A program made the translations under genes and the position numbers. Below, in pieces: positions 37,101 to 43,228 of a DNA stretch of 64,000 nt. The notes beneath the pieces were generated by a model that was not told where the DNA came from, ran no database searches, and saw only the letters and a list, made by a program, of their open reading frames with translations. Position 1 is the first letter of the stretch, and every line of letters starts with the position of its first letter. This DNA comes from Alviniconcha marisindica. Its lineage: Eukaryota > Mollusca > Gastropoda > Provannidae. The stretch covers positions 870,501 through 934,500 of the forward strand of contig JABMCL010000813.1 of NCBI GenBank assembly GCA_018857735.1, written 5' to 3'.

Positions 37101-38286
37101 GCTGCTCAGTGACTTCAGTAGTTAAAGTGACTTCAGTAGTTAAACTAAAGCATCATCACATGTCAAATGCATTGTTGCTCAGTGACTTCAGTAGTTAAAG
37201 TGACTTCAGTAGTTAAAGCACCATCACATGTCAAATGCATTGTTGCTCAGTGACTTCAGTAGTTAAAGTGACTTCAGTAGTTAAAGCATCATCACCTGTC
37301 AAATGCATTGTTGCTCAGTGACTTCAGTAGTTAAAGTGACTTCAGTAGTTCAAGTATCATCACATGTTAAATGCATTGTTGCTCAGTGACTTCAGTAGTT
37401 AACGTGACTTCAGTAGTTAAAGTATCATCTGACATCACATGTCAAATGCATTTCCTCTTAATTTGTTGTCACACTTGGTCTTTTATTGCTTGGACTTGCC
37501 GGACATATGCAACACCGTTTTCAACACTATAGTCTTGGACACTTGTCTCTTCTGATTCCCACATTGCTCAGGCCAAGGACCAGTTCTCCTTGCTATCTTG
37601 GCCACTGTGCTAGAAGGGAGGGTTAGCTGTACCACAAAACTGAAAGAAGCATTTTCTCATACCTCTCTGAGGCACCCCGCTCTGTCTTTCTCCAGTTGTC
37701 GATGGACCATTTTTGTCACCCTGAAAGAAAGAAATGATGAAAAGGAAAAAAGTTACAAATCACCCCCCCCTCCCCCCCCCCATTTTTTTTGTTTTTAAAT
37801 CATATTTCCCGTCAGTGATGGATCATTTCTGTCACCCTGAAATAAATAAATGAAGAAACGGAAAAAAAGTTATAAATCACCCATCTACCCAAAAACTTTT
37901 TAATCATACTTGATGGATAGCCAGAAAGGCAGTGATACAGAATAGAGCAATAAAAGTTTGGTTAAAATAGAATATTCTAGGGAAAAAACACACGCATACA
38001 CACACTCACTCCTCTGACCAAAAAGTTACCTTTCAGGGGGGGCTGCGTGTGTGTTGCATGTGTGTGTGCACAGGTGTTGCATGTGTGTGGTGTGTGTTCA
38101 CAGATATATTTATAGGAATGAAAACTTTGTAAGCAATACCTTAGAACCGGGTATGTCAGACAAAGAATTGGGTCTTTTAATTTGTCCTGCTGATCCAGGG
38201 CGCCGAGCTGACAATCTCCCTGACAGGATCTGGGACCCTGTCAGACTGAGGTCAAGATCATCTCCTCCAGGTTTTCTCTGTGCCAT
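13432..38286 (-). CDS. CEP131: CEP131 (AZI1), complete 20-exon coding region
   Basis: Encodes a 1,186-residue orthologue of centrosomal protein of 131 kDa (human about 1,083), a centriolar-satellite and basal-body protein needed for normal cilium and flagellum assembly. Joined exons on the minus strand: 38286-38140, 37720-37663, 35869-35782, 34912-34786, 33765-33202, 31111-30860, 30057-29785, 28353-28191, 27383-27196, 26185-26006, 24901-24776, 23981-23875, 23144-23048, 21918-21701, 20660-20435, 18651-18428, 16864-16780, 15804-15718, 15448-15231, 13564-13432. All phases close (3,561 nt including TGA). Seen: N-terminal DLSLTG and RRPGSA motifs, a Ser-rich disordered region (140-330), an IQ motif near residue 348, then a long charged coiled coil from about 640 to the end with family signatures GLEPEI, RREKW, RDKEIELVI, RQEF and KRADHLE. 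Eighteen introns begin GT or GC as detailed per exon; two are GC-AG. The ATG (ACAATGG) has a good context. Orthology was judged by eye from remembered vertebrate sequence; the exact ends of the short N-terminal exons are the least certain. Confidence 0.96.
13570..14265. repeat. minisatellite in CEP131 intron 19, 33- and 40-bp units
   Basis: Built from CATCAGGACATGAAGACCCA plus GGAAGCACCAA or GAAAACACCAACAGCACAC. The left part alternates long and short units, the right part is uniform at about 40 bp. It begins within a few bases of the exon 20 acceptor and so replaces most of the usual polypyrimidine region. Confidence 0.93.
14330..15060. repeat. second minisatellite in CEP131 intron 19, 44-46 bp unit
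   Basis: The unit is CTCTGTCTCATTTTAAACTC followed by TGCCCCTGTCTCATTCCAAA. It is pyrimidine-rich on the plus strand, hence purine-rich in the CEP131 transcript. With the neighbouring array it makes up nearly the whole 1.67-kb intron. Confidence 0.93.
15231..15448 (-). CDS. CEP131: CEP131 coding exon 19
   Basis: 218 nt, with SDIIRQEFADRIVATEEENR, matching AQVIRQEFEDRLAASEEETR, and ending MEEVHKR. Acceptor CTTGCAG|TTG, donor AAAAG|GTCAGC, phase 2 out. Confidence 0.95.
15718..15804 (-). CDS. CEP131: CEP131 coding exon 18
   Basis: 29 codons, ARAAEVEGENERLKVIIKQK followed by an EEEIKDIKK tail. It matches GEAEGENLRLQGLVRQKE of vertebrates. Acceptor TTTTCCAG|GCA, donor AAG|GTGAGT, phase 0 at both ends. 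Confidence 0.93.
15886..16195. repeat. 45-bp minisatellite in CEP131 intron 17, about seven copies
   Basis: The unit is GTGTGGCGAAAGCACAGGCT then GTGACACTGAAGCGCAGCAC and ACAAA. The length is divisible by three with few stops, so frames of 118-156 codons overlap on both strands; these are not genes. Confidence 0.93.
16780..16864 (-). CDS. CEP131: CEP131 coding exon 17
   Basis: 85 nt, RLREKFEVETRELENSERRA and then VQKYNQIK, aligning with RLRDKYEAELSELEQSERKL. Acceptor ATTCAG|ACGG, donor AAG|GTGAGT. Confidence 0.94.
17038..17115 (-). mobile_element. LINE-like 3' tail (AATAAAGTTGTATTGTATTG)
   Basis: Read on the minus strand the segment ends ACACTTGGCAATAAAGTTGT ATTGTATTG, the short-repeat 3' terminus typical of CR1/L2-type elements. 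Only the tail is recognised. Confidence 0.45.
17262..18020. repeat. 38-44 bp minisatellite in CEP131 intron 16, about 18 copies
   Basis: The unit is TGTAGCATATTTATAAATAA followed by TGCAGTGGCTGCTTCTCTTG. It contains a TATTTATAAATA palindrome in every copy. Confidence 0.94.
18118..18309. mobile_element. palindromic MITE, TTAATTAG family, copy 3
   Basis: Left arm CCCACAAGGGAGTTAATTAG then ..AACACAAGTACA; right arm TGTACTTGTGTTCC.. then CTAATTAACTCCCTTGTGTG. Arms of about 48 bp form an inverted repeat around a 90-bp centre. It sits in CEP131 intron 16, next to the minisatellite. Confidence 0.8.
18428..18651 (-). CDS. CEP131: CEP131 coding exon 16
   Basis: 224 nt, TETRELQERLQLEKEAWEE... with ERDKEIELVIARLEED and REESEKALE, matching RDKEIELVIHRLEAD and KEESEKAAE in vertebrates. 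Acceptor CACGCAG|ACG, donor ATGAG|GTCAGT; phase 2 out. Confidence 0.96.
18930..19012 (+). mobile_element. LINE-like 3' tail (AATAAAGTTTTCGAGTTCGAGTTC)
   Basis: GGAAAATAAAGTTTTCGAGT TCGAGTTC looks like a retroelement 3' terminus with a short tandem tail. Upstream body not recognised. Confidence 0.35.
19041..19350. repeat. two-copy 154-bp tandem duplication in CEP131 intron 15
   Basis: CTGGGAGTCACCCGGTA.A begins at 19041 and 19195; both copies go on through TGACAAATGCATT.CACAGGG and GTCTGGCTGTTGT. Confidence 0.85.
19660..20019 (-). pseudogene. decayed hAT-like zinc-finger/transposase N-terminus in CEP131 intron 15
   Basis: On the minus strand from about 20004 a frame reads MSKRCVEDSGLTTPQKLRRS, then REKAICSFSIDFTCTHGGGN NCKRHVEVH. 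The pattern C..(C)..DF...HGG..N..RH..(H) is that of the BED/TTF-like zinc finger at the head of many hAT-derived proteins. After a frameshift near 19800 a second frame gives IIIAEAMMCDLLV, which resembles the (V)..AE.M...FLVEHNLP segment following that finger. Frameshifts and stops show it is dead. No transposase catalytic core is present. Confidence 0.55.
20435..20660 (-). CDS. CEP131: CEP131 coding exon 15, head duplicated into an intronic minisatellite
   Basis: 226 nt. YEKQLQQEEEAFQQQRRRLY and, farther on, EKAREEQERRHA match the FQQHLEQEQWALQQQRQRLY and EKGREEQERRH segments. Acceptor CTCACAG|ATACGAG, donor ATGCG|GTGAGT. The acceptor and first roughly 20 coding bases recur about seven times in the adjacent intron (20661-21188). 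Confidence 0.95.
20661..21188. repeat. 80-bp minisatellite spanning the CEP131 exon 15 acceptor, about seven copies
   Basis: Units start at about 20661, 20741, 20821, 20901, 20964, 21043 and 21122. Each includes (plus strand) TGCAGCTGC.TCTCGTATCTG then TGAGATAAACACAGGCAATC and CAGTGATCCCTGAAGACACA. Read on the minus strand the unit holds TTTATCTCACAG followed by a copy of the first codons of exon 15 (YEKQL), so acceptor and exon head are repeated. Confidence 0.93.
21349..21378 (+). repeat. poly(G) tract, about 28 G
   Basis: A nearly pure G run (C-rich in the CEP131 transcript) in intron 14, interrupted once by T. Approximate length only. Confidence 0.85.
21701..21918 (-). CDS. CEP131: CEP131 coding exon 14
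   Basis: 218 nt. It codes DMTVKGLEPEIQRLIAKHK and then HEAELLESDERAAQRYVK, nearly residue for residue the vertebrate VTVRGLEPEIQKLIARHK...HEAELLQSDERASQR segment. Acceptor TTCACCCAG|GAC, donor GAAAG|GTGGGG. The intron upstream of this acceptor is filled by a pyrimidine-rich tandem array. Confidence 0.96.
21927..22920. repeat. imperfect 25-30 bp minisatellite filling CEP131 intron 13
   Basis: Repeats of GACACAGAGAGGCAGATCAG with AATTAA or AATAAA. In the transcript orientation this is a pyrimidine-rich CTGATCTGCCTCTCTGTGTC repeat placed immediately upstream of the exon 14 acceptor, in an intron that starts with GC. Confidence 0.92.
23048..23144 (-). CDS. CEP131: CEP131 coding exon 13 (followed by a GC-AG intron)
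   Basis: 97 nt, codes HTVEMTKLKEIHAAAEKLRR and then EKWIDEKTKKIK, matching KLKELMSATEKARREKWISEKTKKIK. Acceptor GTGCAG|CCAC. The exon ends AAG|GCAGGT, again a GC donor. Using the GT four bases on would break the frame unless a second, unsupported acceptor inside exon 14 were also used. Confidence 0.92.
23660..23745 (+). mobile_element. LINE-like 3' tail ending (TTGAT)n
   Basis: ATGAATAATAAAGATTGATT TGATTTGATTTG is a poly(A)-signal-like terminus with a short repeat tail, typical of non-LTR elements. Lies in CEP131 intron 12. Confidence 0.45.
23875..23981 (-). CDS. CEP131: CEP131 coding exon 12
   Basis: 107 nt, phase 0 in and phase 2 out. It codes LIDDKKGLTEQCEQLVKELK and then KIKSMEE, corresponding to LIEDKKVLSEKCEAVVAELK in vertebrates. 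Acceptor TTCCAG|TTA, donor GGAAAA|GTGAGT. Confidence 0.93.
24418..24495. repeat. (CA)n microsatellite
   Basis: About 75 bp of CA with CG interruptions in CEP131 intron 11. Confidence 0.95.
24776..24901 (-). CDS. CEP131: CEP131 coding exon 11 (followed by a GC-AG intron)
   Basis: 42 codons, NQQRELTVRHARE... to ...KRHLSFIDQ. It matches QQRDLTARRVKE...QRHLAFIDQ in vertebrates. Acceptor TGTGCAG|AAC. The intron starts GATCAG|GCAAGG, a GC donor; no GT nearby keeps the frame into the next exon, which begins LIDDKK as the family requires. Confidence 0.93.
25843..25857 (+). repeat. poly(C) tract
   Basis: Homopolymer of about 15 C in CEP131 intron 10. It separates two G/T-rich segments (AGGGTGGTCCCTGGTCAGG and GATGGGTGGCCTCTGGTC) that may be degenerate copies of one another. 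Confidence 0.8.
26006..26185 (-). CDS. CEP131: CEP131 coding exon 10
   Basis: 60 codons, EIHRMNEELEK... to ...TVSMLQKAL, the start of the continuous C-terminal coiled coil. Acceptor TACCCAG|GAA, donor GCGCTG|GTATGG. The end aligns with LLLQRAL of vertebrate CEP131. Confidence 0.93.
26652..26690. repeat. (GT)n microsatellite
   Basis: About 38 bp of GT in a broader GT/GCAT-rich stretch (26500-26700), in CEP131 intron 9. Confidence 0.95.
26962..27127 (+). mobile_element. dispersed repeat family R1, copy 2
   Basis: Same order of blocks as at 4697 (GTTCAGGAGCTGTGTGAGAG to GAGGACATTAAGCAACACTA CC), inserted in CEP131 intron 9 about 70 bp from the exon 9 donor. Nearly identical to the 48.9-kb copy. 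Confidence 0.85.
27196..27383 (-). CDS. CEP131: CEP131 coding exon 9
   Basis: 188 nt. It carries NLTAENLEKL and LKSIMSFLDEV, close to SLTADNLEKF and LQSIMSFLDEM of the vertebrate protein and among the best family signatures in the N-terminal half. Acceptor TTCCAG|TGGATG, donor GACTCA|GTGAGT. Confidence 0.95.
27667..28036 (+). mobile_element. tRNA-derived SINE with intact tRNA-like head
   Basis: The head GGGGATAGCTCAGTGGTTAG has an A-box-like segment and is followed by a B box in GGTCGTGGGTTCGAATCCC. The body includes AAAAGATCCCGGTCATTCTG, GCAGGTGGCAGGTTACA and TTCGGTGGATATTT, ending in poly(A). It lies in CEP131 intron 8, antisense to the gene. The cloverleaf is not preserved well enough to call a tRNA gene. 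Confidence 0.85.
28191..28353 (-). CDS. CEP131: CEP131 coding exon 8
   Basis: 163 nt, phase 0 in and phase 1 out. It codes TLNDLYDTLRRLEEEE followed by THRGDK, aligning with EELLHTLQLLEKEP...THHRGR in vertebrates. Acceptor TTATTCAG|GCT. The donor is read as TGGT|GTAAGT because the alternative two bases earlier forces a stop in exon 9. Confidence 0.92.
28366..28695. repeat. 27-bp minisatellite next to the exon 8 acceptor, 12 copies
   Basis: The unit is CAGCATGTCATGAATATCTC plus CGCTCAC. It begins about 15 bp from the CEP131 exon 8 acceptor and fills the region where a branch point would normally sit; unit length divisible by three explains the open frames. Confidence 0.94.
28740..29809. repeat. 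54-bp minisatellite spanning the CEP131 exon 7 donor, about 19-20 copies
   Basis: The unit (plus strand) is GATCACCTGTAAAAAGTCGT, TGAGTGAAGGACTACCGTAT, CAGGGTGACAGATA. On the minus strand each unit contains TCACTCAACGACTTTTTACAG|GTGATC, the last codons of exon 7 and its 5' splice site. Most copies keep CAG|GT; a few have CAG|GTAATC or CAG|GCGATC. The rightmost copy is the real exon end. Confidence 0.95.
29785..30057 (-). CDS. CEP131: CEP131 coding exon 7, tail duplicated into an intronic minisatellite
   Basis: 91 codons, ELQKKREEKRNEVKRK... to ...SPSLNDFLQ, phase 0 at both ends. Acceptor CCACAG|GAA, donor TTTACAG|GTGATC. The last 20-25 coding bases and this donor recur about 19-20 times in the downstream intron (28740-29784), so short reads would place this junction ambiguously. 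The transition from unique sequence to the repeat at about 29809 makes this the only copy attached to the exon. Confidence 0.9.
30555..30790 (-). mobile_element. tRNA-derived SINE, second copy, minus strand
   Basis: The reverse complement carries the same parts as the 27.67-kb SINE: GGGGCAGGGATG.. head, GCGCCAGACTCGCAGGTTCA, GAGCAGCAGGAGAACGTTCT, AGTCGACTTTCTGTGCAGAC, AAAAGACCCCTACCAGTCTG CC. In CEP131 intron 6, same orientation as the gene. Confidence 0.78.
30860..31111 (-). CDS. CEP131: CEP131 coding exon 6 (IQ motif)
   Basis: 84 codons. It contains the CEP131 IQ motif (AATKIQLWFRRHQKRR), the expected calmodulin-type binding segment, followed by an Arg/Gln/Glu-rich helix ending EEKARQARLDAIQ. 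Vertebrate CEP131 has REEKARQARRAAIQ at the same place. Acceptor TGCAG|GCC, donor CAG|GTCAGC, phase 0 at both ends. Confidence 0.95.
31655..33095. mobile_element. 1.44-kb non-autonomous DNA transposon with 16-bp perfect TIRs
   Basis: Both ends read CAGGGTATGACAATAA inward, flanked on each side by CACCA (possible 5-bp target duplication, though the flank is CA-rich). Subterminal sequence has a hairpin (GGGCAAGTAG/CTACTTGCCC near 31692-31716) and GGGCAGG/CCTGCCC motifs at the other end. No transposase is encoded. The CAGGG terminus is hAT-like, but the 5-bp flank is not the usual 8 bp, so the superfamily is uncertain. It lies in CEP131 intron 5. Confidence 0.78.
33202..33765 (-). CDS. CEP131: CEP131 coding exon 5 (large disordered exon)
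   Basis: The largest exon (188 codons, residues 141-328). It is rich in Ser, Asn, Gln and acidic residues, with a short heptad stretch (ELEDIEESLSQSINKLQNL) and three near-repeats of a nine-residue unit of SAGPTPRN type around 33400-33490. Acceptor TGCAG|CCTCTG, donor CAG|GTTTGT. The opposite-strand reading frame over 33308-33778 is a shadow of this exon. Confidence 0.9.
34072..34152. repeat. (TA)n microsatellite
   Basis: About 80 bp of TA with a few TG and CA interruptions in CEP131 intron 4; cruciform-prone. Confidence 0.95.
34786..34912 (-). CDS. CEP131: CEP131 coding exon 4
   Basis: 127 nt, from acceptor CTCCAG|TGATTT to donor AAAGT|GTATGT, phase 0 out. It carries SDFLALFE followed by K.KRPSSTASS, which lines up with TDFLMLFEG...KKRPASLS in vertebrate CEP131. 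The next exon requires phase 0, which selects the GTATGT donor rather than the GTGTAT two bases earlier. Confidence 0.9.
35090..35215 (+). mobile_element. retroelement 3' tail of TTGTAAAGTGCTTTGAG type
   Basis: GGATTGTAAAGTGCTTTGAG then GACGCTATAGAAATGC is a widespread invertebrate SINE/LINE 3' terminus motif. A related tail occurs at about 52068-52145. Only the tail is identified. Confidence 0.45.
35371..35389 (+). repeat. poly(G) tract
   Basis: Homopolymer of about 19 G in CEP131 intron 3. Confidence 0.9.
35782..35869 (-). CDS. CEP131: CEP131 coding exon 3
   Basis: An 88-nt exon entered in phase 1 and left in phase 2. It codes a Ser/Thr/Pro-rich low-complexity stretch followed by a basic segment (GKPLRNLENG). 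Acceptor GTTTCAG|TGCC, donor GGAAG|GTGATC. The phase fits both neighbours; the sequence itself is not diagnostic. Confidence 0.78.
36948..37452. repeat. minisatellite in CEP131 intron 2, about 65-bp composite unit
   Basis: Built from CATCATCACATGTCAAATGC, ATTGTTGCTCAGTGACTTCA and one or two GTAGTTAAAGTGACTTCA modules; about seven units. The short module is itself tandemly repeated inside the longer unit. Confidence 0.92.
37663..37720 (-). CDS. CEP131: CEP131 coding exon 2
   Basis: A 58-nt exon (19 codons plus one base; GDKNGPSTTGERQ...) with acceptor TTTCAG|GGT and donor AGAG|GTATGA. It is open in the required phase and links exons 1 and 3 without a stop. It is short and poorly conserved, so this is one of the weaker boundaries. 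Confidence 0.72.
38140..38286 (-). CDS. CEP131: CEP131 coding exon 1 (start codon)
   Basis: Codes residues 1-49, phase 0 out. It carries DLSLTG and RRPGSA, matching the vertebrate CEP131 N-terminus. A CAG acceptor with a pyrimidine-rich lead-in lies at 38290-38292, three bases upstream of the ATG, so the start codon is probably in the second transcribed exon and a noncoding first exon lies farther right. The donor is AAG|GTATTG, weaker than consensus. Confidence 0.88.
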
Positions 38287-38289
38287 TGT

Positions 38290-40112
38290 CTGAAACAGTC
38301 AGATTCAAACAAAACTGTGTCGTCACATCGTACTGAGAGAATTGCCATTTGGATTACAAAACTGTTTCCTTGAACCTTGTGTTTGAAAGAAAGAGATTGT
38401 TGCCCAAAAAGCATCTTTCTCTTAGTTCTACAAGCAGTCATACTTAATGTTATTACTTTTATGTGAAACTTAAATATGTCATATGTACATGTATACATCT
38501 AGAGGGTTAGGTCTCCTTGTCTAACTGGAAAGGTGGACATGGATCTTTAATTGCAAATTTCAAGCACATCTTCTGATCTGGCCCAGATCAGATTCAGAGA
38601 CACGTACAAGTGACAGTGTCATTATTAGCATCTTACTGTCTCCCTGCCAGGCCAGGGCTTTCAAAGCACAATGGTCAATGTTTGTTGCATTAAGAGCTGC
38701 GTGTTATCTTTAGTTATAGTGATCTTCAGGACATGTCAATTTCTTTTACTAAAATCCCCTAAGATGTAGTGCAGTTATCTGAGCACTGTACTAGTATACT
38801 GTATGACATGTACCAGTGCCAGGGAACTGTTGCACAGGCTATCTTCTCACCTATGTTGTGTAAGCCTTTGGGTCCTAGCTGAAGAATGCTAACAAACAAA
38901 GAAATCCTTTTACACAACTGCTCAAACCCCATGCATTTACTGTACGCAAAAAAATGAAAGACAGGTTTGACAGAATGCATTTCAATTGACACATTCTTTC
39001 TTTCTCTGTAGTCGCTGTCTCTGTGATGTCAGGGTGCAAAGTCAATTGCCAAAACATGTTAGCTTTGACAGCTGCCTTTGGAAAGACCAACTGGACACAC
39101 TTCTATGACTGAAACTGAAGATGCAGGACTATCCAGTGCCTAACCAATGGGTCGGGGAGGGACTCCTGACGCACTTCTGTGGCTGAAGCTGAAGAACCAT
39201 CTGGTACCTAACCACCACATCATGCAAACAACACTTCATGATCAACACTATTCAAAGTAAAAGTGAATAAGCTGTTAGCTATAATCATTGTCCCGTCGGA
39301 TGCAATTGTATTACCTAGATGATGAGTAGATCCTGTTTTTTTAATGCATGTATTTCTTACCTATGCATTACGAGTCTAATAAGTGAAGCTGTACTGTGCT
39401 TGGAGCTCGTTTTTAGAACTGGGACAGGTGCATTATAATGATAAATAAAATTTATTATTACAAGCTGGCTTGCTAGCCAATGAACAATCCTGGAAAGCAA
39501 GGTGACAATATTCCTATCACAGCATCAGGATGGGATGGAGCAGATCGTGCAGAAGCATACACCAAGGAGACAGCTCTGCCAGACCAGATAAAGATTTGGA
39601 CATATGTATGTCGTCAGTACTGCAAACTGTGTTTGATGTGAGAAACTGTTTTAACACTAACAATAATAATAATAATAGAAACTATTTTCACTGGAGTGTG
39701 AACACCCTGGCAATCACATACAAGCTATGTTGGCCAAACAGTCTGACACATTTCTGTCAACAGAAGAACCGTTACCATTTCGCTGCAGTTCAGCACATCA
39801 TGCAGACATGGTTCAGATGTCTCTTAATCCTACTACAGTCTTAGTTTTACTTTCAACAGTTTCACTGATCAGTATCTCTCAGTGATCTCTCAGTACCAAA
39901 GAGACTTACCAGCATTTGCCACACTCACAAACATCACAAGATCAGTAAGGGGCTTTTTGGCACTGACAAACAATGGTCCCTGCTGCAAAGGACCCCAAGA
40001 ATGAGGCTCGCTGAGATTTCTCCTGGAATGGGCAGACCACTGAGTCTTCAGAAACGCATCCGTTGTTCCAAAGAGCAAGGTGACTTGCTTTATTCCACAG
40101 GTCAATGCAGAT
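38290..40112. other. intergenic / CEP131 5' region
   Basis: Holds the presumed noncoding first exon and promoter of CEP131, which I could not locate. A SINE-like 3' tail (AATGATAAATAAAATTTATT) lies near 39437-39466. No further coding sequence recognised. Confidence 0.4.
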
Positions 40113-40312
40113 AAATTTGTTAGCCAAAACTAAAGCAAAAAAATCTGAAACAAGAATGACTGCTAGCATTCTAAACAAGATCCAAACACACACGGTTAAA
40201 CTTAAAAAAACTTTAAGAAAAATTTGTTATCCAAAACTAAAGCAAAAAAATCAGAAACAAGAACGACTGCTAGCATTCTAAACAAGATCCAAACACACAT
40301 GGTTAAACTTAA
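40113..40312. repeat. two-copy 107-bp tandem duplication
   Basis: AAATTTGTTA.CCAAAACTAA begins at 40113 and 40220. Both run through CTGCTAGCATTCTAAACAAG and end GTTAAACTT. Confidence 0.88.
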
Positions 40313-40602
40313 AGAGAATGCTATTTATTAGGACAAAACACAACATGCAAACTTTTGTGATAATCCCCTTTATATAATGAAGCTACAAAACGACACTTAA
40401 ACAACCGTTATTGAAACACTGGACACAAAACAACATAACTCAACCAAAAGCAGATGAGTGTCCTAGTTCTACATCTCATTTTTTTTACTGTTTAAGTTTA
40501 ACTGTTGTTTAAGTGTCGTTTTGTAGCTGGATAAAGGTGACTACCTTGAAAATTCACATGTAGTGTTTTGTCCTAATACTTAAATTAATTAGCATTCTTT
40601 GT
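40313..40602. repeat. foldback (long inverted repeat) element
   Basis: The left arm (TTAGGACAAAACACAACATG, then AGCTACAAAACGACACTTAA ACAAC) is the inverted copy of the right arm (GTTGTTTAAGTGTCGTTTTG TAGCT, then CATGTAGTGTTTTGTCCTAA). Even the outermost AAAG(A)GAATGCTA is mirrored at 40602. Arms are about 90-100 bp around an 85-bp centre; no coding capacity. Confidence 0.82.
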
Positions 40603-41014
40603 AACCTTTTATGTTTGGATCAAAATTAAGCAATTTAAGGCATTTAAAAAGTATGGAGTGGATTTGGAAAAAATAAAGGTGAATCGACTGCAAAGCAGCA
40701 AAGGCAGAAATCAGAATAAATTCCTGGCAGTGACTGAGTTGGGTGAAGCATGCATGGCTATATTCTGACCTCTCTGGACTTTAAAGGGAAAGCATTTGTC
40801 AGCTCTGGGTTCTGAACAGGGGGACCTTAAAGCCTGTGCACAGTACCCAATAGTGGGTACATTCAAGGTAATGTCTTAATACTGCTATCACCCATAAAAT
40901 GTAACTTAGACAGAGTGGCTGTAATGACTGAAGTGTAACATAAAGCTAATAGTAGTATTAATACATTAATAGTAACACTCAAAATACTTGGTGAACATGC
41001 ACTTTAAGCGCTGG

Positions 41015-41534
41015 GTATTGGGAGATTCAGGCGGGGTTGTTAACTCCCTTGACTTTTGCCCGGCATCGCTTAAGTCCCTTGGCTGCTTTTACATCCGGTG
41101 CGTACTTTCTTCACAATGGAAGGCGGTGACAGTGAATTTAAAAAATTTATACTGCCAACTTTAAAGTTGTTGTTTTTAGGCCCGTAGTCATAATGTGTCT
41201 GACAATAAGCAATAACTTGTTGTTCATGCTATAGGATGCCACAAAACGCATTTTTTCTATGAACTCGCGATCTTCTGGTCAGCCAAAAAATGATGCAGAC
41301 ACTTTTTTTCCACCTTCCATCCCCTTTCCACGGTAATTTTTGCAACTGCAACAGTATTGGCATTTGTACTGCTTCACGATTCTAGGTTCAACTTCCATTG
41401 TTATACACAGCGTGAAGCAACACCTACTCAGAAATCGGCCCGGAAGTGCGCTGCAACCTCTCACGACTTCTTGTGCAAAAGATTACAAAGCGCATTCACT
41501 CTAGCAAACCAGCCTCGCTGAATCGCCCAATAGC
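41015..41534 (+). mobile_element. TIR element with a SAP-domain fragment, copy 1
   Basis: The ends read GTATTGGGAGATTCAGG and, inverted, GCTATTGGGCGATTCAGC. Inside, an ATG at 41116 starts [17 protein letters not shown] followed by a frameshift and then sequence related to ...GCHKTHFF, the N-terminal SAP-domain block seen intact at 53.5 kb. The frame is broken by TAG after GP. A second copy lies inverted at 53129-53640. Confidence 0.72.
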
Positions 41535-41639
41535 AACTGGCAGGCCCAGATTCTGGAAATGATTTGTTGAGTTTCATTATTGCAACATCTTTGTGATTTA
41601 CAAGGTCATTAGGCATGAAAAAATACTCCCACAGTCAAG

Positions 41640-42115
41640 TCAGCGACCTACACTACAATGTCATGCCCCACACTGAATATGCCTTGGCTGTCTGGGATCC
41701 ACACAAGCACAAGTACATCCAACTACTGGAAAAAGTTCAATGCACAGCAGCCAGGTAAGTCACCAACAACTACATGGACAGATCACCAGGCACTGTTACA
41801 TCCATGCTCAAAACTGAACTACACGGACAGATCACCACTGTTACAACTTACATCCATGCTCAAAAATATTAAGTGGACAAGTATTGAGCAATGAAGACAA
41901 CATTTAGACAGATCCACCAGGGGCCACTCTACAAAATCAGCAACAGACTTGTAAACCGAGCAAGCTTCTTCCACCACTCCGACCCTAGGACCACAAAGAT
42001 TGTACCAGGAACAGCTCTAACAGTAACACCCTGTCCACTTTAACTCCCCCTTCTCTCATACAGTCTCTGAATGGAACCTCCACTCTACCGCTATTTCTTT
42101 ATCCCCTTCTCCCGA
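41640..42115 (+). pseudogene. LINE reverse-transcriptase C-terminal fragment
   Basis: Frames with interruptions read YNVMPHTEYALAVWDPHKHK, then IQLLEKVQCTAAR and VTNNYMDRSPGTVTSML, and later PFSHTVSEWN. This is the (L)EYA..VWDPH...KLE.VQR.AARFV..DY...SSVT.ML...R.LWNSLP block that ends Jockey/CR1-type reverse-transcriptase proteins. Stops and frameshifts show a dead, 5'-truncated copy in the CEP131-CNOT3 intergenic region. Confidence 0.75.
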
Positions 42116-42448
42116 GTCCTTCCAGAGTCAACTAGGCCGCAATGTGCACAACCTGAAGAAGGTCCCCACCTCTACATGAACATCAAGACCAAGTATATAG
42201 TTTTAATGTTCGATCACCTGTCTTTAAAGTTTTGTTCAAATAACTGTCATAATAACACCCAAGGCACTGACAATGACACCTTTTAAATACACATCGTTGC
42301 AGGACTAGAAACGCTCTGACAGCCCAGTCCATGATTGGAACAGTGGAAGAATCTGGCCCTGCCATGCTTTGCACCTAAAGTGTATAATACCGCGTTAAAC
42401 TGACCTACAAGAAAGAGAAAAGCTTCAAAAGATATGTATGTTCACTGG

Positions 42449-42456
42449 TCACGTGA
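42449..42456. promoter_or_regulatory. palindromic E-box TCACGTGA
   Basis: A perfect 8-bp palindrome of the USF/TFEB/MITF type 0.9 kb upstream of the CNOT3 start. Sequence match only; such sites occur by chance. Confidence 0.3.
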
Positions 42457-43228
42457 AACGATGAAGTGCTCCTCGCTGTCACAGATCTGACAAGTTACGA
42501 CATGGCTTTCAAGTTCTGCTCTACGACGCCTAATTGGTAGACTGTTGCTGTGAAATACTTCAATAGTTCGTGTCATGACTAAAAAAATGAGCATTATCAA
42601 TTATTAAATATTCTTAATGATGCCAATATGAATGCCTTGACAAAAACACAAAAACGTTATGAACAGTTTCAGCGAAAGAGCTTCTAATTTCTAAAGCAGT
42701 TTGAGTTTAGTTTTTTGGGGCCACGGAGTCTTTTCACCTCAGCAGGCCCGAGACTTGGGGCTCGAATACAAGCCGATTGATTAATGTCATTATCGCTTAC
42801 ATTTCACATGCAAACTGTGTGCACCCGTGTATATTTTCACGTCAGTTTTCTCTGCATCTTCTGAATCCCACCAGTTCCTGTCAAATGGTAAGCATCACAC
42901 ATGAGACTGCTTGCTGCCTAGCCTTGCATACATGTATGTAAACATTTCCTGCAACAGACATGCGCATACTTTTTTTTTGCTCCGCTGAAGTTCCGGTCAA
43001 TCAGAATATTCTTACGCATAGTCATACTCTTGTTAGACATGTCAATTCAAGCAAAAACAAACCGAACTAAGAACAGAAACAGACAACAGTATTAGTCAAA
43101 AGTAAAACTGGTATGATAATCTTTGATGTTTTGTGATCGTTGACAGGAAACAAAATACTGTAGTGCACTCTTTTCAGTTATGACCTCACACATTTCTTTA
43201 ATGAGACGTTCTTAGGCACTCGAAAGCA

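Noticed and set aside
41279..41464. minus-strand 61-codon frame in the SAP-fragment element
   Set aside because: The supported coding direction of this element is the plus strand; the homologous minus-sense frame is broken in the 53-kb copy.
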